A stretch of DNA of 35,621 nt from Lewinellaceae bacterium SD302 (GCA_002591745.1 PDLQ01000043.1:1-35621), one strand, 5' to 3'; shown: positions 7,164 through 15,966, counted from the stretch's first letter. Notes: generated from the letters alone by a model not told the origin. Made by a program: numbers and translations.

Positions 7164-8045
7164 CTAAACAACATTAGCCAGTTGTTCTTTGATCTTTTCC
7201 AAGTGTTCTTTCATCATGACCACCAATTTTTGAATCTCGGCCGAGTAAGCTTTTGCTCCCAGCGTGTTGACTTCCCGGCCGATTTCCTGGCTAATAAATG
7301 AGAGTTTGCGGCCTTTAGTTTCTTTATTGTTGGATAGAATTTCAAGAAAGTAATCACAGTTCTGCTTCAGGCGGACTTGCTCTTCGTTGATGTCAATCTT
7401 TTCCAGGTAAAAAAGGACCTCTTGCTCGTAGCGATTATTGTCTACGTTATGACGACCCATATAATCTTTCAGGTGGCGCTCCATCCGCTCCCGTACTACG
7501 CCAATTCGTACTTTTTCATGGGGTGCGACCTGGGTGAGTAGCTCATTTATACTGCTGGCGTGGCTGGCCAGATCATTGGCCATGACTTCACCTTCTTGTT
7601 GGCGGTACTGCTGAAAATTTTTCAAGCATTGCTTGGTAGTGTTTTTGAGCGCTTTCCACAATTCGTCATCCAGTGCGCCGTCGGCGCTTTGCACAACATT
7701 GGGGATGCGGAGTAAAGCCGCGTACAGTTCCGGGGCGGAACGATCTCCGAGGCGACCACCGGCTCCTTCGCTGATTTGTTCGAAGAGACTATTGAGTAAA
7801 TCGGTATCCACTCTGGCGGCAGCGGCTGACCCTACACTTTTGATCTCTACGTTCATTTCCAATTTTCCACGCTGGGCGAAATCAGTTACCATTTTACGTA
7901 ACTCCAGTTCTTTTTCCTGCAGATTCTGGGGGGCACGCAGCCGTAAATCGGTGTACTTGCTATTGAGAGATCGCAGTTCTACGGTAATGGTGGTGTCGCC
8001 GTGGGTGGCAGTGGCCCGGCCGTAACCAGTCATGGAAAGGAGCAT
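7164..8045 (-). CDS. yicC: YicC family endoribonuclease-like protein
   Basis: The 293-aa cytosolic protein starts at the ATG 8043-8045 with M-L-L-S-M-T-G-Y-G-R-A, the canonical YicC N terminus; an upstream in-frame ATG at 8084 would add 13 atypical residues. The conserved LRSLNSKYTDLRLR block, the central R-Y-E-Q-E-V-L-F-Y-L-E-K-I-D-I-N-E-E block, and the C-terminal G-R-K-L-S-F-I-S-Q-E-I-G-R-E-V-N-T block are all present. E. coli YicC has been reported as a ribonuclease. The gene precedes gmk by 56 nt, so the two are probably cotranscribed. A -7 box lies 26 nt upstream. Confidence 0.92.
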   Translation of the reverse strand: MLLSMTGYGRATATHGDTTITVELRSLNSKYTDLRLRAPQNLQEKELELRKMVTDFAQRGKLEMNVEIKSVGSAAAARVDTDLLNSLFEQISEGAGGRLGDRSAPELYAALLRIPNVVQSADGALDDELWKALKNTTKQCLKNFQQYRQQEGEVMANDLASHASSINELLTQVAPHEKVRIGVVRERMERHLKDYMGRHNVDNNRYEQEVLFYLEKIDINEEQVRLKQNCDYFLEILSNNKETKGRKLSFISQEIGREVNTLGAKAYSAEIQKLVVMMKEHLEKIKEQLANVV

Positions 8046-8071
8046 AGAGGAAATTTTAACCTGTTGGCCGG

Positions 8072-8079
8072 CAAAGGTA
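8072..8079 (-). promoter_or_regulatory. -7 element of the yicC-gmk operon
   Basis: TACCTTTG on the minus strand fits TANNTTTG exactly and lies 26 nt before the yicC ATG. I see no convincing -33 TTTG box. Confidence 0.5.
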
Positions 8080-8228
8080 AACAAGAGAACCTAAGTAGTT
8101 GATTCTTGACATAAATTAGACGTAACCTACTGAAAGCAAATAAAATATGATCTTTTTCTTCCAAGGTCTGGCAAATTTGCTGATATTTGCGTCGCTTTAA
8201 AAACAGGGGGTCTTTCTCCTCCGAAATT

Positions 8229-8236
8229 TAACTTTG
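8229..8236 (+). promoter_or_regulatory. Possible -7 element immediately before HU
   Basis: TAACTTTG fits TANNTTTG and ends 5 nt before the ATG at 8242. If used, it would give an essentially leaderless mRNA. There is no clear -33 box. A poorer alternative, GATATTTG, lies at about 8181-8188. Confidence 0.35.
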
Positions 8237-8241
8237 AACAA

Positions 8242-8544
8242 ATGAGAAAAGCAGATCTGGTAGCTGCAATTGCTGAAAAAACTGGGATTGCTAAAGTTGA
8301 CGTACTGGTATCACTAGAGTCCTTTTTTAAGGAGGTGAAAGGGAGTCTTTCCGAGGGCGAGAACGTATATATCCGTGGATTCGGATCCTTCGTGATCAAG
8401 AAGCGCGCCAAAAAAATCGGTCGTCATATCAAGGAGAATAAGTCCATTGAAATCCCCGAGCATTACATTCCTTCCTTCAAACCTGCGAAAATCTTCGTCG
8501 ACCAGGTCAAGGAAAATGTGGATAGTTTACCTTCCGACAAGTAA
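8242..8544 (+). CDS. HU/IHF family DNA-binding protein
   Basis: The 100-aa basic protein begins MRKADLVAAIAEKTGIAK, the usual helix-turn-helix start of HU. It contains the DNA-binding arm region around GENVYIRGFGSFVIKKRAKKIGR (F-G-S-F at about 50-53) and the proline tip region (I-P-S-F-K-P). It is a dimeric nucleoid protein that bends DNA. From the sequence it cannot be sorted into HU or IHF. It is followed after 2 nt by the TPR gene, so the two are translationally coupled. Confidence 0.93.
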   Translation: MRKADLVAAIAEKTGIAKVDVLVSLESFFKEVKGSLSEGENVYIRGFGSFVIKKRAKKIGRHIKENKSIEIPEHYIPSFKPAKIFVDQVKENVDSLPSDK

Positions 8545-8546
8545 GT

Positions 8547-9350
8547 ATGCAACGCCCTCAGTTCATTCTTTTAGGCCTGGCCGTATTGGCTGTTTTTACC
8601 ATGTACTTCGGTTGCCCTACCCAGGCACCGGATATGGTACAGGCTGCCGCCCGTCGCGGCCTCGAGGTGGAGGCCACTAGTCCACAGGCTTTGATGCGAG
8701 CGGCCAACGAGACGATCTCCCCCATCGCTCGTGCCACGCTGACCGGCCTGGATGAAGAACTCTCCGGGGCTGAAACGGACGAAGACCGAATCCTTGTGCT
8801 GGAGCGGTTGGCCTCCGAGTGGTATCAGGCCGGCCAGGCTGGTATATCCGGTCATTACGCCCAGCAGATCGCTGAAATTCGTGATACCAGCGCCAGGGCC
8901 TGGTCCATCGCGGGCACTACTTTTAGTATCTGCGTACAGAAAGCCGCCACTGAGAAGGAGAAGGAGTTTTGTACCCAGCGCTCAGTCAAGAACTTCCAGA
9001 ATGCCATCAGTCTGGAGCCTAATGTGGTCGATCACCAGCTTAACCTCAGCCTAACCTACACTTATAGCCCACCCGAGGAAAACCCTATGAAGGGTATCCT
9101 CATGTTGCGTGACCTCCAGGCTAAATACCCGGAAAACACGGGTGTATTGATTACGTTGGCCCGGCTCGCCATTCAGACCAATCAGCTGCAAAAGGCAACG
9201 GAAAGGTTACAGCAGGCCCGGGAACTGGAGCCCAATAATCCTGAACCGGTCTGTTTGCTTGCCCAGGTTTACGGACGGCTCAGTTTAGCAGAAAAAGAAA
9301 TGGAAAGTGCCCGGCGGTGTGAAGAGTTGCGGAATCAGTCAGACTCATAA
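8547..9350 (+). CDS. TPR-repeat protein with N-terminal membrane anchor
   Basis: The 267-aa protein has one hydrophobic N-terminal segment (about residues 6-22) that may be a signal anchor; a Cys lies just after it (F-G-C-P), but the context is a poor lipobox. The C-terminal half contains tetratricopeptide repeats (about 150-262), such as the A-I-S-L-E-P-N-V-V-D-H-Q-L-N and A-R-E-L-E-P-N-N-P-E-P-V blocks. TPRs mediate protein contacts; the partner is unknown. The ATG sits 2 nt after the HU stop codon, so it depends on the HU transcript. The HU-TPR-small basic protein-RNase G order is, to my knowledge, common in Bacteroidota. Confidence 0.85.
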   Translation: MQRPQFILLGLAVLAVFTMYFGCPTQAPDMVQAAARRGLEVEATSPQALMRAANETISPIARATLTGLDEELSGAETDEDRILVLERLASEWYQAGQAGISGHYAQQIAEIRDTSARAWSIAGTTFSICVQKAATEKEKEFCTQRSVKNFQNAISLEPNVVDHQLNLSLTYTYSPPEENPMKGILMLRDLQAKYPENTGVLITLARLAIQTNQLQKATERLQQARELEPNNPEPVCLLAQVYGRLSLAEKEMESARRCEELRNQSDS

Positions 9351-9398
9351 TACAATTCAGTTCCGCGGGTTGATAAGTTTATTCATTTAGTTTTCTGA

Positions 9399-9444
9399 CT
9401 TCAAAGTAGCAATGCTTCTTGCATAGAGCACGGCTACTTTGAAG
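9399..9444. repeat. Hairpin made of two inverted TGCTACTTTG motif copies
   Basis: CTTCAAAGTAGC (9399-9410) pairs perfectly over 12 bp with GCTACTTTGAAG (9433-9444). The 22-nt loop contains a further ATGC/GCAT mini-stem. No T-run follows on either strand, so it is not a classical terminator. It lies between the TPR gene and the AURKAIP1/COX24 gene and is built from the motif that is dispersed through the window. Confidence 0.8.
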
Positions 9445-9571
9445 CCCATAATGAACCAAAACTTCTTTCCAAGGGTTATACTAACGATTCCAGTTACGGA
9501 ACTACCCAATAAACTCAGCCGCGTAATCACTTCATTTTCAGCTTACCTGTGGGTAATTGCCGAGAATGTTG

Positions 9572-9579
9572 TATCTTCG
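9572..9579 (+). promoter_or_regulatory. Probable -7 element of the AURKAIP1/COX24 gene
   Basis: TATCTTCG matches TANNTTTG in 7 of 8 positions and lies 48 nt before the ATG at 9628. No proper -33 box was found. Confidence 0.4.
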
Positions 9580-9627
9580 CGCACTATTTCATAACCATAT
9601 CTCTTCACCTTACTAAAGCATCAACAT

Positions 9628-9723
9628 ATGCCATGTGGTAAAAAACGGAAGCGTCATAAGATCGCTACGCACAAGCGTAAGAAGCGTCTTCGCAAGAACC
9701 GTCACAAGAAAAAGAACCGCTAG
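9628..9723 (+). CDS. AURKAIP1/COX24-type small basic ribosome-associated protein
   Basis: The 31-residue protein begins MPCGKKRKRHKIATHKRKKR and ends L-R-K-N-R-H-K-K-K-N-R, a composition of nearly all Lys, Arg and His. It matches the AURKAIP1/COX24 domain, whose mitochondrial member is ribosomal protein mS38, so it is probably a small-subunit ribosomal component. Many Bacteroidota copies, as I recall them, have Ser at residue 3, where this one has Cys. It is too short for usual ORF filters. It precedes the RNase G gene. Confidence 0.9.
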   Translation: MPCGKKRKRHKIATHKRKKRLRKNRHKKKNR

Positions 9724-10199
9724 GTCGTAACCGACACAGCGTGTAGCTATATACTCGATTCCAGCCGTTGTGCCCTTCGTGGCCCGGCTGGATTTGGTAT
9801 TCTATCAACACTAACTGTTACGGTGACTTTGCTGGAATGGCCATTGCGCCTTCTTCGGTAGACGGTCTATCGTAGCTGGAATTCCCTCCTGAGATCGCTA
9901 TTTGCTTCCTCTAGACCCCGATTAATAAAGAAACTTTACCGAACCGTACTTTATCTGTAAGAATTTTTGCCGGCCCTCCGGCGCATTATTCGCTGCTATA
10001 TACCCAACATACACCATATTGTCGTTTGCCGTAAAACCTGGTGAGCGGCGGTGAGTCTCCGGCAGCCTTTTATAACCAACATTCGGATCTTTTCTTTTGT
10101 ATTTCTTTCCGAGGTTTTTGAATTCCACCTCCTTTCTTTTCCGCTTACCGTTGAACCGTTCCCGCGTTCCGGCAGAACTTGCCGTCTAAAATTTATTCC
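9724..10199. other. Intergenic region between the AURKAIP1/COX24 gene and rng
   Basis: A hairpin, TCCAGCCG (9760-9767) with CGGCTGGA (9785-9792), follows the small gene by 36 nt and may be its transcript end, although only a short TTT follows. A second mini-hairpin, GCCGG-CCCT-CCGGC, lies at 9969-9982. The rest holds no recognisable RNA gene or clear promoter. A 68-codon minus-strand frame at 9922-10128 is not supported. Confidence 0.6.
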
Positions 10200-11747
10200 G
10201 TGGAAAAGGAAATGATTATCTCCGCCGCGGGTAAGAACATTGAGATCGCCCTGATCGAAAACAATAAACTGGTGGAAATCCACCGCCAGAAACCAACGGA
10301 CAATTTTACCGTCGGTGATGTTTTTCTCGGCAAGATCAACCGCATTACCCCCGCCTTGAATGCTGCTTTCGTCGATATCGGACACAAGAAAGACGCATTC
10401 CTGCATTACACCGATTTGGGGCCAAAAGTCAGGACGCTTCAGAAATTTGCGAGCCTTACTGCCGCCGGCAAACTCAAATACTCTACCCTGGACAAGTTCC
10501 GCAACGAACCGGAAATCGTCAAAACGGGTAAGATCGACCAGGTCTTCGATAAAAAACAGACCATTCTCGCTCAAATCCTCAAGGAGCCGATCAGTACCAA
10601 AGGCCCTCGCCTGAGTTGTGAGATCACGATCCCGGGTCGTTATCTGGTGATCACCCCCTTCAGCGATGTGGTAGCCGTTTCAAAAAAGATCAGTACCTCC
10701 GACGAGCGAAAACGCCTTCAGGTACTGGTTGAAAGCATTAAGCCCAAGAATTTTGGCGTAATTGTCCGTACCGCTGCGGAGGGTAAGACAACTAATGAGT
10801 TGTTTGATGAGGTCAATCACCTCATGGCCCGTTGGGATCAAATCTGCCAGCAACTCAAAACCGCTAAGCCACCTTTCAAGTTGTTGAGTGAACTGGATAA
10901 AACCAGCTCCCTGCTCCGCGATCTGCTAACTGATAAGTTCAATCGTATCGTCGTTGACGATAAGGATACTTTCGAAAGCATCAAGGAGTACCTCAGTGAC
11001 ATTGCACCGGAGATGTCCAATATTCTCCAATTTCACAAGGGCAGCCGGCCGATCTTCGACGTTTATGGCGTTACCAAGCAGATCAAACATAGTTTCGGCA
11101 AAACGGCCACTATGGCCAGTGGGGCCTACATTGTGATCGAGCATACCGAAGCCATGCACGTGGTGGATGTGAACAGTGGCAACAAAATGCCTAGCCAAAA
11201 TCAGGCTGAAGCTGTTCTGAAAATCAACCTCGAAGCAGCCGAAGAGGTCGCCCGTCAGCTACGCCTGCGCGATATTGGTGGCATCATCATCATTGATTTC
11301 ATTGACATGCGCGATGCCGAACACCGTAAGAAACTGGTGGCGGCCATGCGTAAATTCATGAAATCCGATCGTGCTCAACACACGGTACTACCACTGAGTA
11401 AGTTCGGTCTGATGCAGATCACCCGCCAGCGCGTTCGCCCCGAGGTGAAGATCACTACCGCCGAAAAATGCCCGACGTGTAACGGAACTGGCAAGATCAA
11501 CGCCACTATCCTGTTGACCGATGACATTGAGCGCGACCTTAACGTTATCATGGCCGCCCGCCCGAAGGCAAAGCTGAAACTCAAGGTGCACCCTTACGTT
11601 GCTGCCTACCTCCGCAAAGGCATCCCAAACCAACAAATGAAGTGGTATCTGGCGCATTACCGCTGGATCCAGATTGTACCGGACGCAGACTTCCCGCTTA
11701 CCACCTACAAGTGGTACGACGAGAAGGACGATGAGATCAGGTTGTAG
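10200..11747 (+). CDS. rng: Ribonuclease G/E family endoribonuclease
   Basis: The protein (515 aa from this start) is an RNase E/G-type single-strand endoribonuclease for rRNA maturation and mRNA decay. An S1 domain lies at about 33-110 (FTVGDVFLGKINR, then AAFVDIGHKKDAFLHYTDLG). It is followed by the 5' sensor/RNase H-like part and the catalytic DNase I-like part, with metal-binding aspartates in MHVVDVNSGNK and G-G-I-I-I-I-D-F-I-D-M. The zinc-link C-P-T-C-N-G-T-G is at about 423-430. There is no long C-terminal scaffold, so it is G-like. Start choice: the frame allows TTG 10179, GTG 10200 or ATG 10212. GTG (M-E-K-E-M-I-I-S-A) aligns best with relatives starting M-x-K-E-x-I-I, but this is not certain. 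Confidence 0.93.
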   Translation: MEKEMIISAAGKNIEIALIENNKLVEIHRQKPTDNFTVGDVFLGKINRITPALNAAFVDIGHKKDAFLHYTDLGPKVRTLQKFASLTAAGKLKYSTLDKFRNEPEIVKTGKIDQVFDKKQTILAQILKEPISTKGPRLSCEITIPGRYLVITPFSDVVAVSKKISTSDERKRLQVLVESIKPKNFGVIVRTAAEGKTTNELFDEVNHLMARWDQICQQLKTAKPPFKLLSELDKTSSLLRDLLTDKFNRIVVDDKDTFESIKEYLSDIAPEMSNILQFHKGSRPIFDVYGVTKQIKHSFGKTATMASGAYIVIEHTEAMHVVDVNSGNKMPSQNQAEAVLKINLEAAEEVARQLRLRDIGGIIIIDFIDMRDAEHRKKLVAAMRKFMKSDRAQHTVLPLSKFGLMQITRQRVRPEVKITTAEKCPTCNGTGKINATILLTDDIERDLNVIMAARPKAKLKLKVHPYVAAYLRKGIPNQQMKWYLAHYRWIQIVPDADFPLTTYKWYDEKDDEIRL

Positions 11748-11854
11748 CATTAACGGACAACCAGTAATAGCTAAGGGCACTTAGTTGCACATTCGGACGC
11801 AGGCCTACTCAATAGTTCCGTGTTCATTTGTGTTACTCAGTGCCCTTGGTTATT

Positions 11855-13417
11855 TTATCCTAATTCCCCCCAGTTTTCCCGGTCCAGATTTCGAAACTGA
11901 ATGGCCTCCGCCAAGTGTTCGGACTGGATGGTGCCACTACCTTCCAGGTCTGCAACGGTACGGGCAACTTTGAGGATGCGGTCGTAGGCCCGGGCCGAGA
12001 GTTGTAATTTCTCCATAGCCATTTTAATCAAGGCGGAACCGGCAGCATCGATCTGGCAGATTTGCCTGACCAAGCGGCTGGGCATTTGAGCGTTGGCGAA
12101 AATATTCGGCAACTCCGCATAACGCTCGCCCTGAATACGCCGGGCATTCTCTACCTCCGTAGCAATCTGCGCGCTCGACTTGGCCCGATGATCCTTAACG
12201 GTTAGTTTATCCAGGGGTACTGGCGTTACTTCCACTTGTAGGTCAATGCGATCCAGTAAAGGGCCACTGATCTTGTTCAGGTAGCGTTTTACGGCGTTGG
12301 TTCCGCAGGAGCACTCTTTGTCGGGGTGATTAAAATAACCGCAGGGGCAGGGGTTCATACTGGCAATGAGCATAAAATTGGCCGGGTACTGGACCGTAGT
12401 GCGAGCCCTGCTTATAATGATCCGTCGCTCCTCCATCGGCTGCCGCATGACCTCCAGGGCCGTGCGCTTGAACTCGGGAAGTTCATCGAGAAATAGCACG
12501 CCGTGGTGAGCGAGACTGATCTCCCCAGGTGATGGATAGGAGCCGCCACCCACCAGCGCTACGTCGCTAATTGTATGGTGGGGTGACCGGAAAGGCCTGG
12601 TCGTAACCAAGGCAGCGTCTTTAGGCAATACGCCGGCGACGGAGTGAATTTTGGTCGTTTCCAATGCTTCCCGTAAGTCCAGTGGCGGCAGGATGGTTGG
12701 CAGCCGGCGAGCCAACATGGTTTTACCGGCTCCGGGCGGACCGATGAGAATAACGTTGTGGCCACCAGCCGCCGCAATGGTCAGCGCTCTTTTGATGGAT
12801 TCTTGACCGCGTACGTCGGCAAAGTCCAAGTCGTATTTATTGCGGGTATTGAAAAATTCTTTTCGGGTATCTACCGTGACCGGTTGTAGCGACTGCTCTC
12901 CGCTGAGGAAATCAGCTGCCTCGCGGAGGTTTTCTACGCCATATACATCTAGTCCGTCCACGATAGCTGCTTCACGCGCATTCGCTTTCGGGACGATCAA
13001 TCCTTGGTAGCCCTGTTTTCTGGCCTGAATCGCCATAGGTAAAGCCCCTTTGATCGGCCGGATAGAACCGCCGAGCGAAAGCTCGCCCATGATCATATAA
13101 CGAGCGAAGTTGGGGAACTCAGCTTGCTTGGTGGCTCGGATCAATGCCAGGGCAATGGGCAGATCATAGGAAGCGCCCTCTTTACGGACGTCGGCCGGGG
13201 CCAGGTTGATGATGCACTTGACCCGCACCGTGCGAAAGCCTGAATTCTTCATGGCGGCTTCTACCCGGTAAGAACCTTCCTTCACGGCGCTATCCGGTAA
13301 ACCTACGAGGCTATACCATGGCTTACCTTCGGCAATGGTGCCACCAGCATTTACTTCTACGGTTATGGTACGGGCATCAACGCCCTGAACGGCGCTGGAT
13401 GATGTGGTTACTAACAT
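11855..13417 (-). CDS. comM: YifB/ComM family magnesium-chelatase-like AAA+ ATPase
   Basis: The 520-aa protein has the N-terminal Lon-protease-like domain (about 20-170, with A-D-V-R-K-E-G-A-S-Y-D-L-P-I-A) and a central AAA+ domain with Walker A GPPGAGKTM (about 227-235) and Walker B G-V-L-F-L-D-E-L-P-E-F. It also has a Cys-rich insert (C-P-C-G-Y-F-N-H-P-D-K-E-C-S-C-G) and a C-terminal Mg-chelatase-associated helical domain with L-S-A-R-A-Y-D-R-I-L-K-V-A-R-T. In Vibrio and Haemophilus, ComM is a hexameric branch-migration helicase acting in natural transformation. In Bacteroidota its role is presumed similar. A strong promoter precedes the ATG at 13415-13417. Confidence 0.95.
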   Translation of the reverse strand: MLVTTSSSAVQGVDARTITVEVNAGGTIAEGKPWYSLVGLPDSAVKEGSYRVEAAMKNSGFRTVRVKCIINLAPADVRKEGASYDLPIALALIRATKQAEFPNFARYMIMGELSLGGSIRPIKGALPMAIQARKQGYQGLIVPKANAREAAIVDGLDVYGVENLREAADFLSGEQSLQPVTVDTRKEFFNTRNKYDLDFADVRGQESIKRALTIAAAGGHNVILIGPPGAGKTMLARRLPTILPPLDLREALETTKIHSVAGVLPKDAALVTTRPFRSPHHTISDVALVGGGSYPSPGEISLAHHGVLFLDELPEFKRTALEVMRQPMEERRIIISRARTTVQYPANFMLIASMNPCPCGYFNHPDKECSCGTNAVKRYLNKISGPLLDRIDLQVEVTPVPLDKLTVKDHRAKSSAQIATEVENARRIQGERYAELPNIFANAQMPSRLVRQICQIDAAGSALIKMAMEKLQLSARAYDRILKVARTVADLEGSGTIQSEHLAEAIQFRNLDRENWGELG

Positions 13418-13747
13418 GCATTAAATGTGCTGTCAGTGTCTTTCTCTCAACAAATGTAGTTTAAAAATAAATTTAAAACAAATTAATTTTAAAAGCTGTA
13501 GTAGCGAACACTGTTACTTTACCTGCGGTGATCGTCGCAGAAATTTACTGATCCGGCAATCAACAGGCAATGCTACTTTGTTAGGCAAACTCGATTAATA
13601 ATGCTTTAAGTTGCTCCTCAGAGTTGTTAGCCAGAAAAAGGCAAACTTACAGCTGCGAAGCATCACCTTTGTTTAATCTCCATTACCTGGCAATCCGAGT
13701 TAGGTCAAATCATCCCCGAAGATGAATTAGCCCTATCGACTGTACAA
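13418..13747. other. AT-rich intergenic region upstream of comM
   Basis: The part next to comM (13430-13500) is AT-rich and carries a full promoter. The rest contains one copy of the dispersed TGCTACTTTG motif (13571-13580, followed by TTAGGC) with no inverted partner nearby. No small gene or RNA is recognisable. Confidence 0.65.
13451..13482 (-). promoter_or_regulatory. Promoter of comM
   Basis: On the minus strand TTTG (13479-13482), a 20-nt spacer and TACATTTG (13451-13458) match the Bacteroidota consensus TTTG-N19-21-TANNTTTG at every defined position. It lies 33 nt before the comM ATG, and the spacer is AT-rich. Confidence 0.8.
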
Positions 13748-14881
13748 TCAATATTTGAGTCCAACTGAATCATCCAGTCTGGCCACGATTCCCCAGCCGA
13801 AGAAGAAATTTGTAACACCGATCAACAGTTCGTTTTCGCCCTCCTGGAGATTAAGATCAATAGATGCGTTCTCGATGGATGCACGACCCCGGGGCGCTTT
13901 CATACTGGGAGTGAAGTAGAGATTCTTTCCCTGATAAAGCGGTTTCCCATCGAGGTAAGCGAATACTTCGTCGCTGTAACCAAAATCCAGTCGCCGCCGC
14001 TGGATTTCCTTGGCAGTAATTGTGGTTTTGAGCCAGACGATACGCCTTTGCCCCGCAGGAGTAGCGCCGAACGGTCTGCTAAGGTTAACTATGCCGTGTC
14101 TCTCGGCAGTAATCTGATTCCACGGGGCATTCTCACCGGGGAGGTCTTCGGGAAGTGGTTCGCGGCCAGGTGCAAAGTCCTCGGGTTCGCCGACCATCCA
14201 ATCCCGTAGATAACGGCTGTCGTTGTAGATGGGGTCATAGCCCTTGCCGGCGGTCAGTCCCGGAGTTTCATTAGGAGTGATTGTTAGTCCTGCAATCCAG
14301 GCTTTACCCTCGAAGCCGATGCTGCCCGATTCGAAGTTGCCGTCCATAATCGGAATGTACAGCGCAGGGGTGGTCAGGTTGTTTACGTAAGCCAACAATT
14401 GCTGGTCGCGGATCACGAGACGAACGTGGTTCCATTTACTGATCGAAAAGTCAGCTCCGGACTGGTATTCGTGACTCAGGTCCCAGTAATTTATGCCATC
14501 GACGATCGCGGCGTATTGCAGGGCGGAATTGGCCTTGGGATTATCGGCCCATAAGCTGCGGAGATATACGTGTTCGGCGTTCCGTTCGTCCTGTTGACGA
14601 AAGCGGATGCTGGTAAACCGGGAATCTTTGTCCGGAGCAACGTAAAAATCGATGGTACCGTTTTTAAAGATATGTTCTTTGATCATTACAATCTGCTTCC
14701 CAGCGTCTCCTACTCCGGTATTTATCCGGATAGCCGGTTTGTTCTGATAGGTGACAAATTCGGAATCGGCTCCATTAAACTCCCAGGCGGAGGCGTTAAA
14801 TGGTATTTCAATCTGTTGAGCAGAGAGTATTGACAAACAACGGCAAATGAGGAAGAGGAATAAGGATTGGTAGTGTCGCAT
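13748..14881 (-). CDS. Secreted LamG/concanavalin-like protein of unknown function
   Basis: The 377-aa protein has a signal peptide (about 1-21, cleavage near L-S-A-Q-Q). Residues about 25-200 look like a jelly-roll fold of the laminin-G/concanavalin type, with G-T-I-D-F-Y-V, S-K-W-N-H-V-R-L-V-I and G-S-I-G-F-E-G-K-A-W-I-A-G. The C-terminal 100 residues (W-L-K-T-T-I, V-F-A-Y-L-D-G-K-P-L-Y-Q-G, N-E-L-L-I-G-V-T-N-F-F-F-G-W-G) resemble the carbohydrate-binding jelly-roll common in beta-galactosidases. No catalytic residues are apparent, so a binding role in the envelope is more likely than catalysis. It lies 97 nt downstream of panC on the same strand, but the functions look unrelated. Confidence 0.7.
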   Translation of the reverse strand: MRHYQSLFLFLICRCLSILSAQQIEIPFNASAWEFNGADSEFVTYQNKPAIRINTGVGDAGKQIVMIKEHIFKNGTIDFYVAPDKDSRFTSIRFRQQDERNAEHVYLRSLWADNPKANSALQYAAIVDGINYWDLSHEYQSGADFSISKWNHVRLVIRDQQLLAYVNNLTTPALYIPIMDGNFESGSIGFEGKAWIAGLTITPNETPGLTAGKGYDPIYNDSRYLRDWMVGEPEDFAPGREPLPEDLPGENAPWNQITAERHGIVNLSRPFGATPAGQRRIVWLKTTITAKEIQRRRLDFGYSDEVFAYLDGKPLYQGKNLYFTPSMKAPRGRASIENASIDLNLQEGENELLIGVTNFFFGWGIVARLDDSVGLKY

Positions 14882-14978
14882 CTCGTGGTTTTTGATTCAG
14901 TCACAAGATGAGGGTGTTACTGAACCCCAGGCGCAACAAAGTCGGGACAAATGCGTGCAAGTTTGTGCACGCTATACG

Positions 14979-15830
14979 TTAGCGCACAATCACGTTGTCA
15001 ATTAGCCGTACATCGCCGACCCAGACAGCGAGGGCGATTACGATGCTCTCGGCCTTGGCTTCACTAACGGGCTGCAAGGAGTCTCCATCAAAAACTTCAA
15101 AGTATTCAACTTTAAATCCGGGCAGGGCCGCCAGCAGATCGGAGGAGCGCGCGGCTACTTCCGGTGGCAAGCCCCCAGCGAGTATAGCGCTCTTGGCGTC
15201 GGAGAGTACCCGACTGAGTTCGGCGGCACGGTCGCGGAGATTTTCATTGAGACGTACGTTGCGGGAGGACATCGCCAGCCCGTCGACCTCCCGGACCGTA
15301 GGGCCAACGACCAGCTTTACGTCAATTTCACGCTGGGCGATCATCGAGCGGATGATGGCAACTTGTTGATAATCCTTTTGCCCCATGTACAGGCGATCCG
15401 GCCTGGTCAGGTCCAGCAACCGCTCAACCACGTGAGCGACACCGGCGAAGTGACCGGGGCGCATAGCGCCTTCCATGACCTTTTCTAACTGGCCGAAGTC
15501 AAGGGCTTGTATTTTTTGGTCCAATCCATTGGGATAAACCTCTTCAACGGTGGGTAAAAAAACCACCTCGCAACCAACCGTATCGAGTAGTTCAATGTCT
15601 TTACCAGGAGTGCGCGGGTATTTTTCCAGATCCGCTGCATCGTTGAACTGGGTCGGATTGACGAAAATGGAGACAACGGTCACCTGATTCTTTAGCCGCG
15701 AGAGTTCTACCAAGGAGAGGTGTCCTTGATGAAGGGCGCCCATAGTAGGCACGAAGCCTACCGAACGGTTGTTGGTACGCAAATTGCTTAAATAGCGCTG
15801 CAAGTCCTGGGCGCGGTGGAATACTTTCAT
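14979..15830 (-). CDS. panC: Pantoate--beta-alanine ligase (pantothenate synthetase)
   Basis: The 283-aa enzyme joins pantoate and beta-alanine with ATP cleavage to AMP, giving pantothenate for CoA synthesis. Signatures are V-P-T-M-G-A-L-H-Q-G-H (the HxGH nucleotidyltransferase motif, about residues 28-38), F-V-N-P-T-Q-F-N (pantoate binding), M-G-Q-K-D-Y-Q-Q, the KMSKS-like M-S-S-R-N (about 190), and a C-terminal domain ending D-V-R-L-I-D-N. The start is the ATG at 15828-15830. It is divergent from the GT5-like gene, a neighbourhood I associate with Bacteroidota. panB and panD are not in the window. Confidence 0.96.
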   Translation of the reverse strand: MKVFHRAQDLQRYLSNLRTNNRSVGFVPTMGALHQGHLSLVELSRLKNQVTVVSIFVNPTQFNDAADLEKYPRTPGKDIELLDTVGCEVVFLPTVEEVYPNGLDQKIQALDFGQLEKVMEGAMRPGHFAGVAHVVERLLDLTRPDRLYMGQKDYQQVAIIRSMIAQREIDVKLVVGPTVREVDGLAMSSRNVRLNENLRDRAAELSRVLSDAKSAILAGGLPPEVAARSSDLLAALPGFKVEYFEVFDGDSLQPVSEAKAESIVIALAVWVGDVRLIDNVIVR

Positions 15831-15884
15831 CGGTTAGGAAGAAGTGGCGAAGGGCGGAATATAGGCTATATGCTTACATTTTCG

Positions 15885-15892
15885 TAACTTTG
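15885..15892 (+). promoter_or_regulatory. -7 element upstream of the GT5-like gene
   Basis: TAACTTTG fits TANNTTTG and lies 74 nt before the ATG at 15967. No good -33 box is visible. Confidence 0.4.
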
Positions 15893-15966
15893 CCCATCTT
15901 ATTGTCCGAACATGAGCCGCAATGGCGGCGAAGACCCTGACTGAACTATTACTGAGTATTTAGCAT

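Noticed and set aside
7108..7164. GTG start for gmk overlapping the yicC stop codon
   Set aside because: It would add 19 residues unlike the family; the ATG at 7105-7107 gives the normal N terminus.
9922..10128. 68-codon minus-strand frame in the gap before rng
   Set aside because: No recognisable family, no promoter or start context, and it is not needed to explain the region. I cannot exclude it, but nothing supports it.
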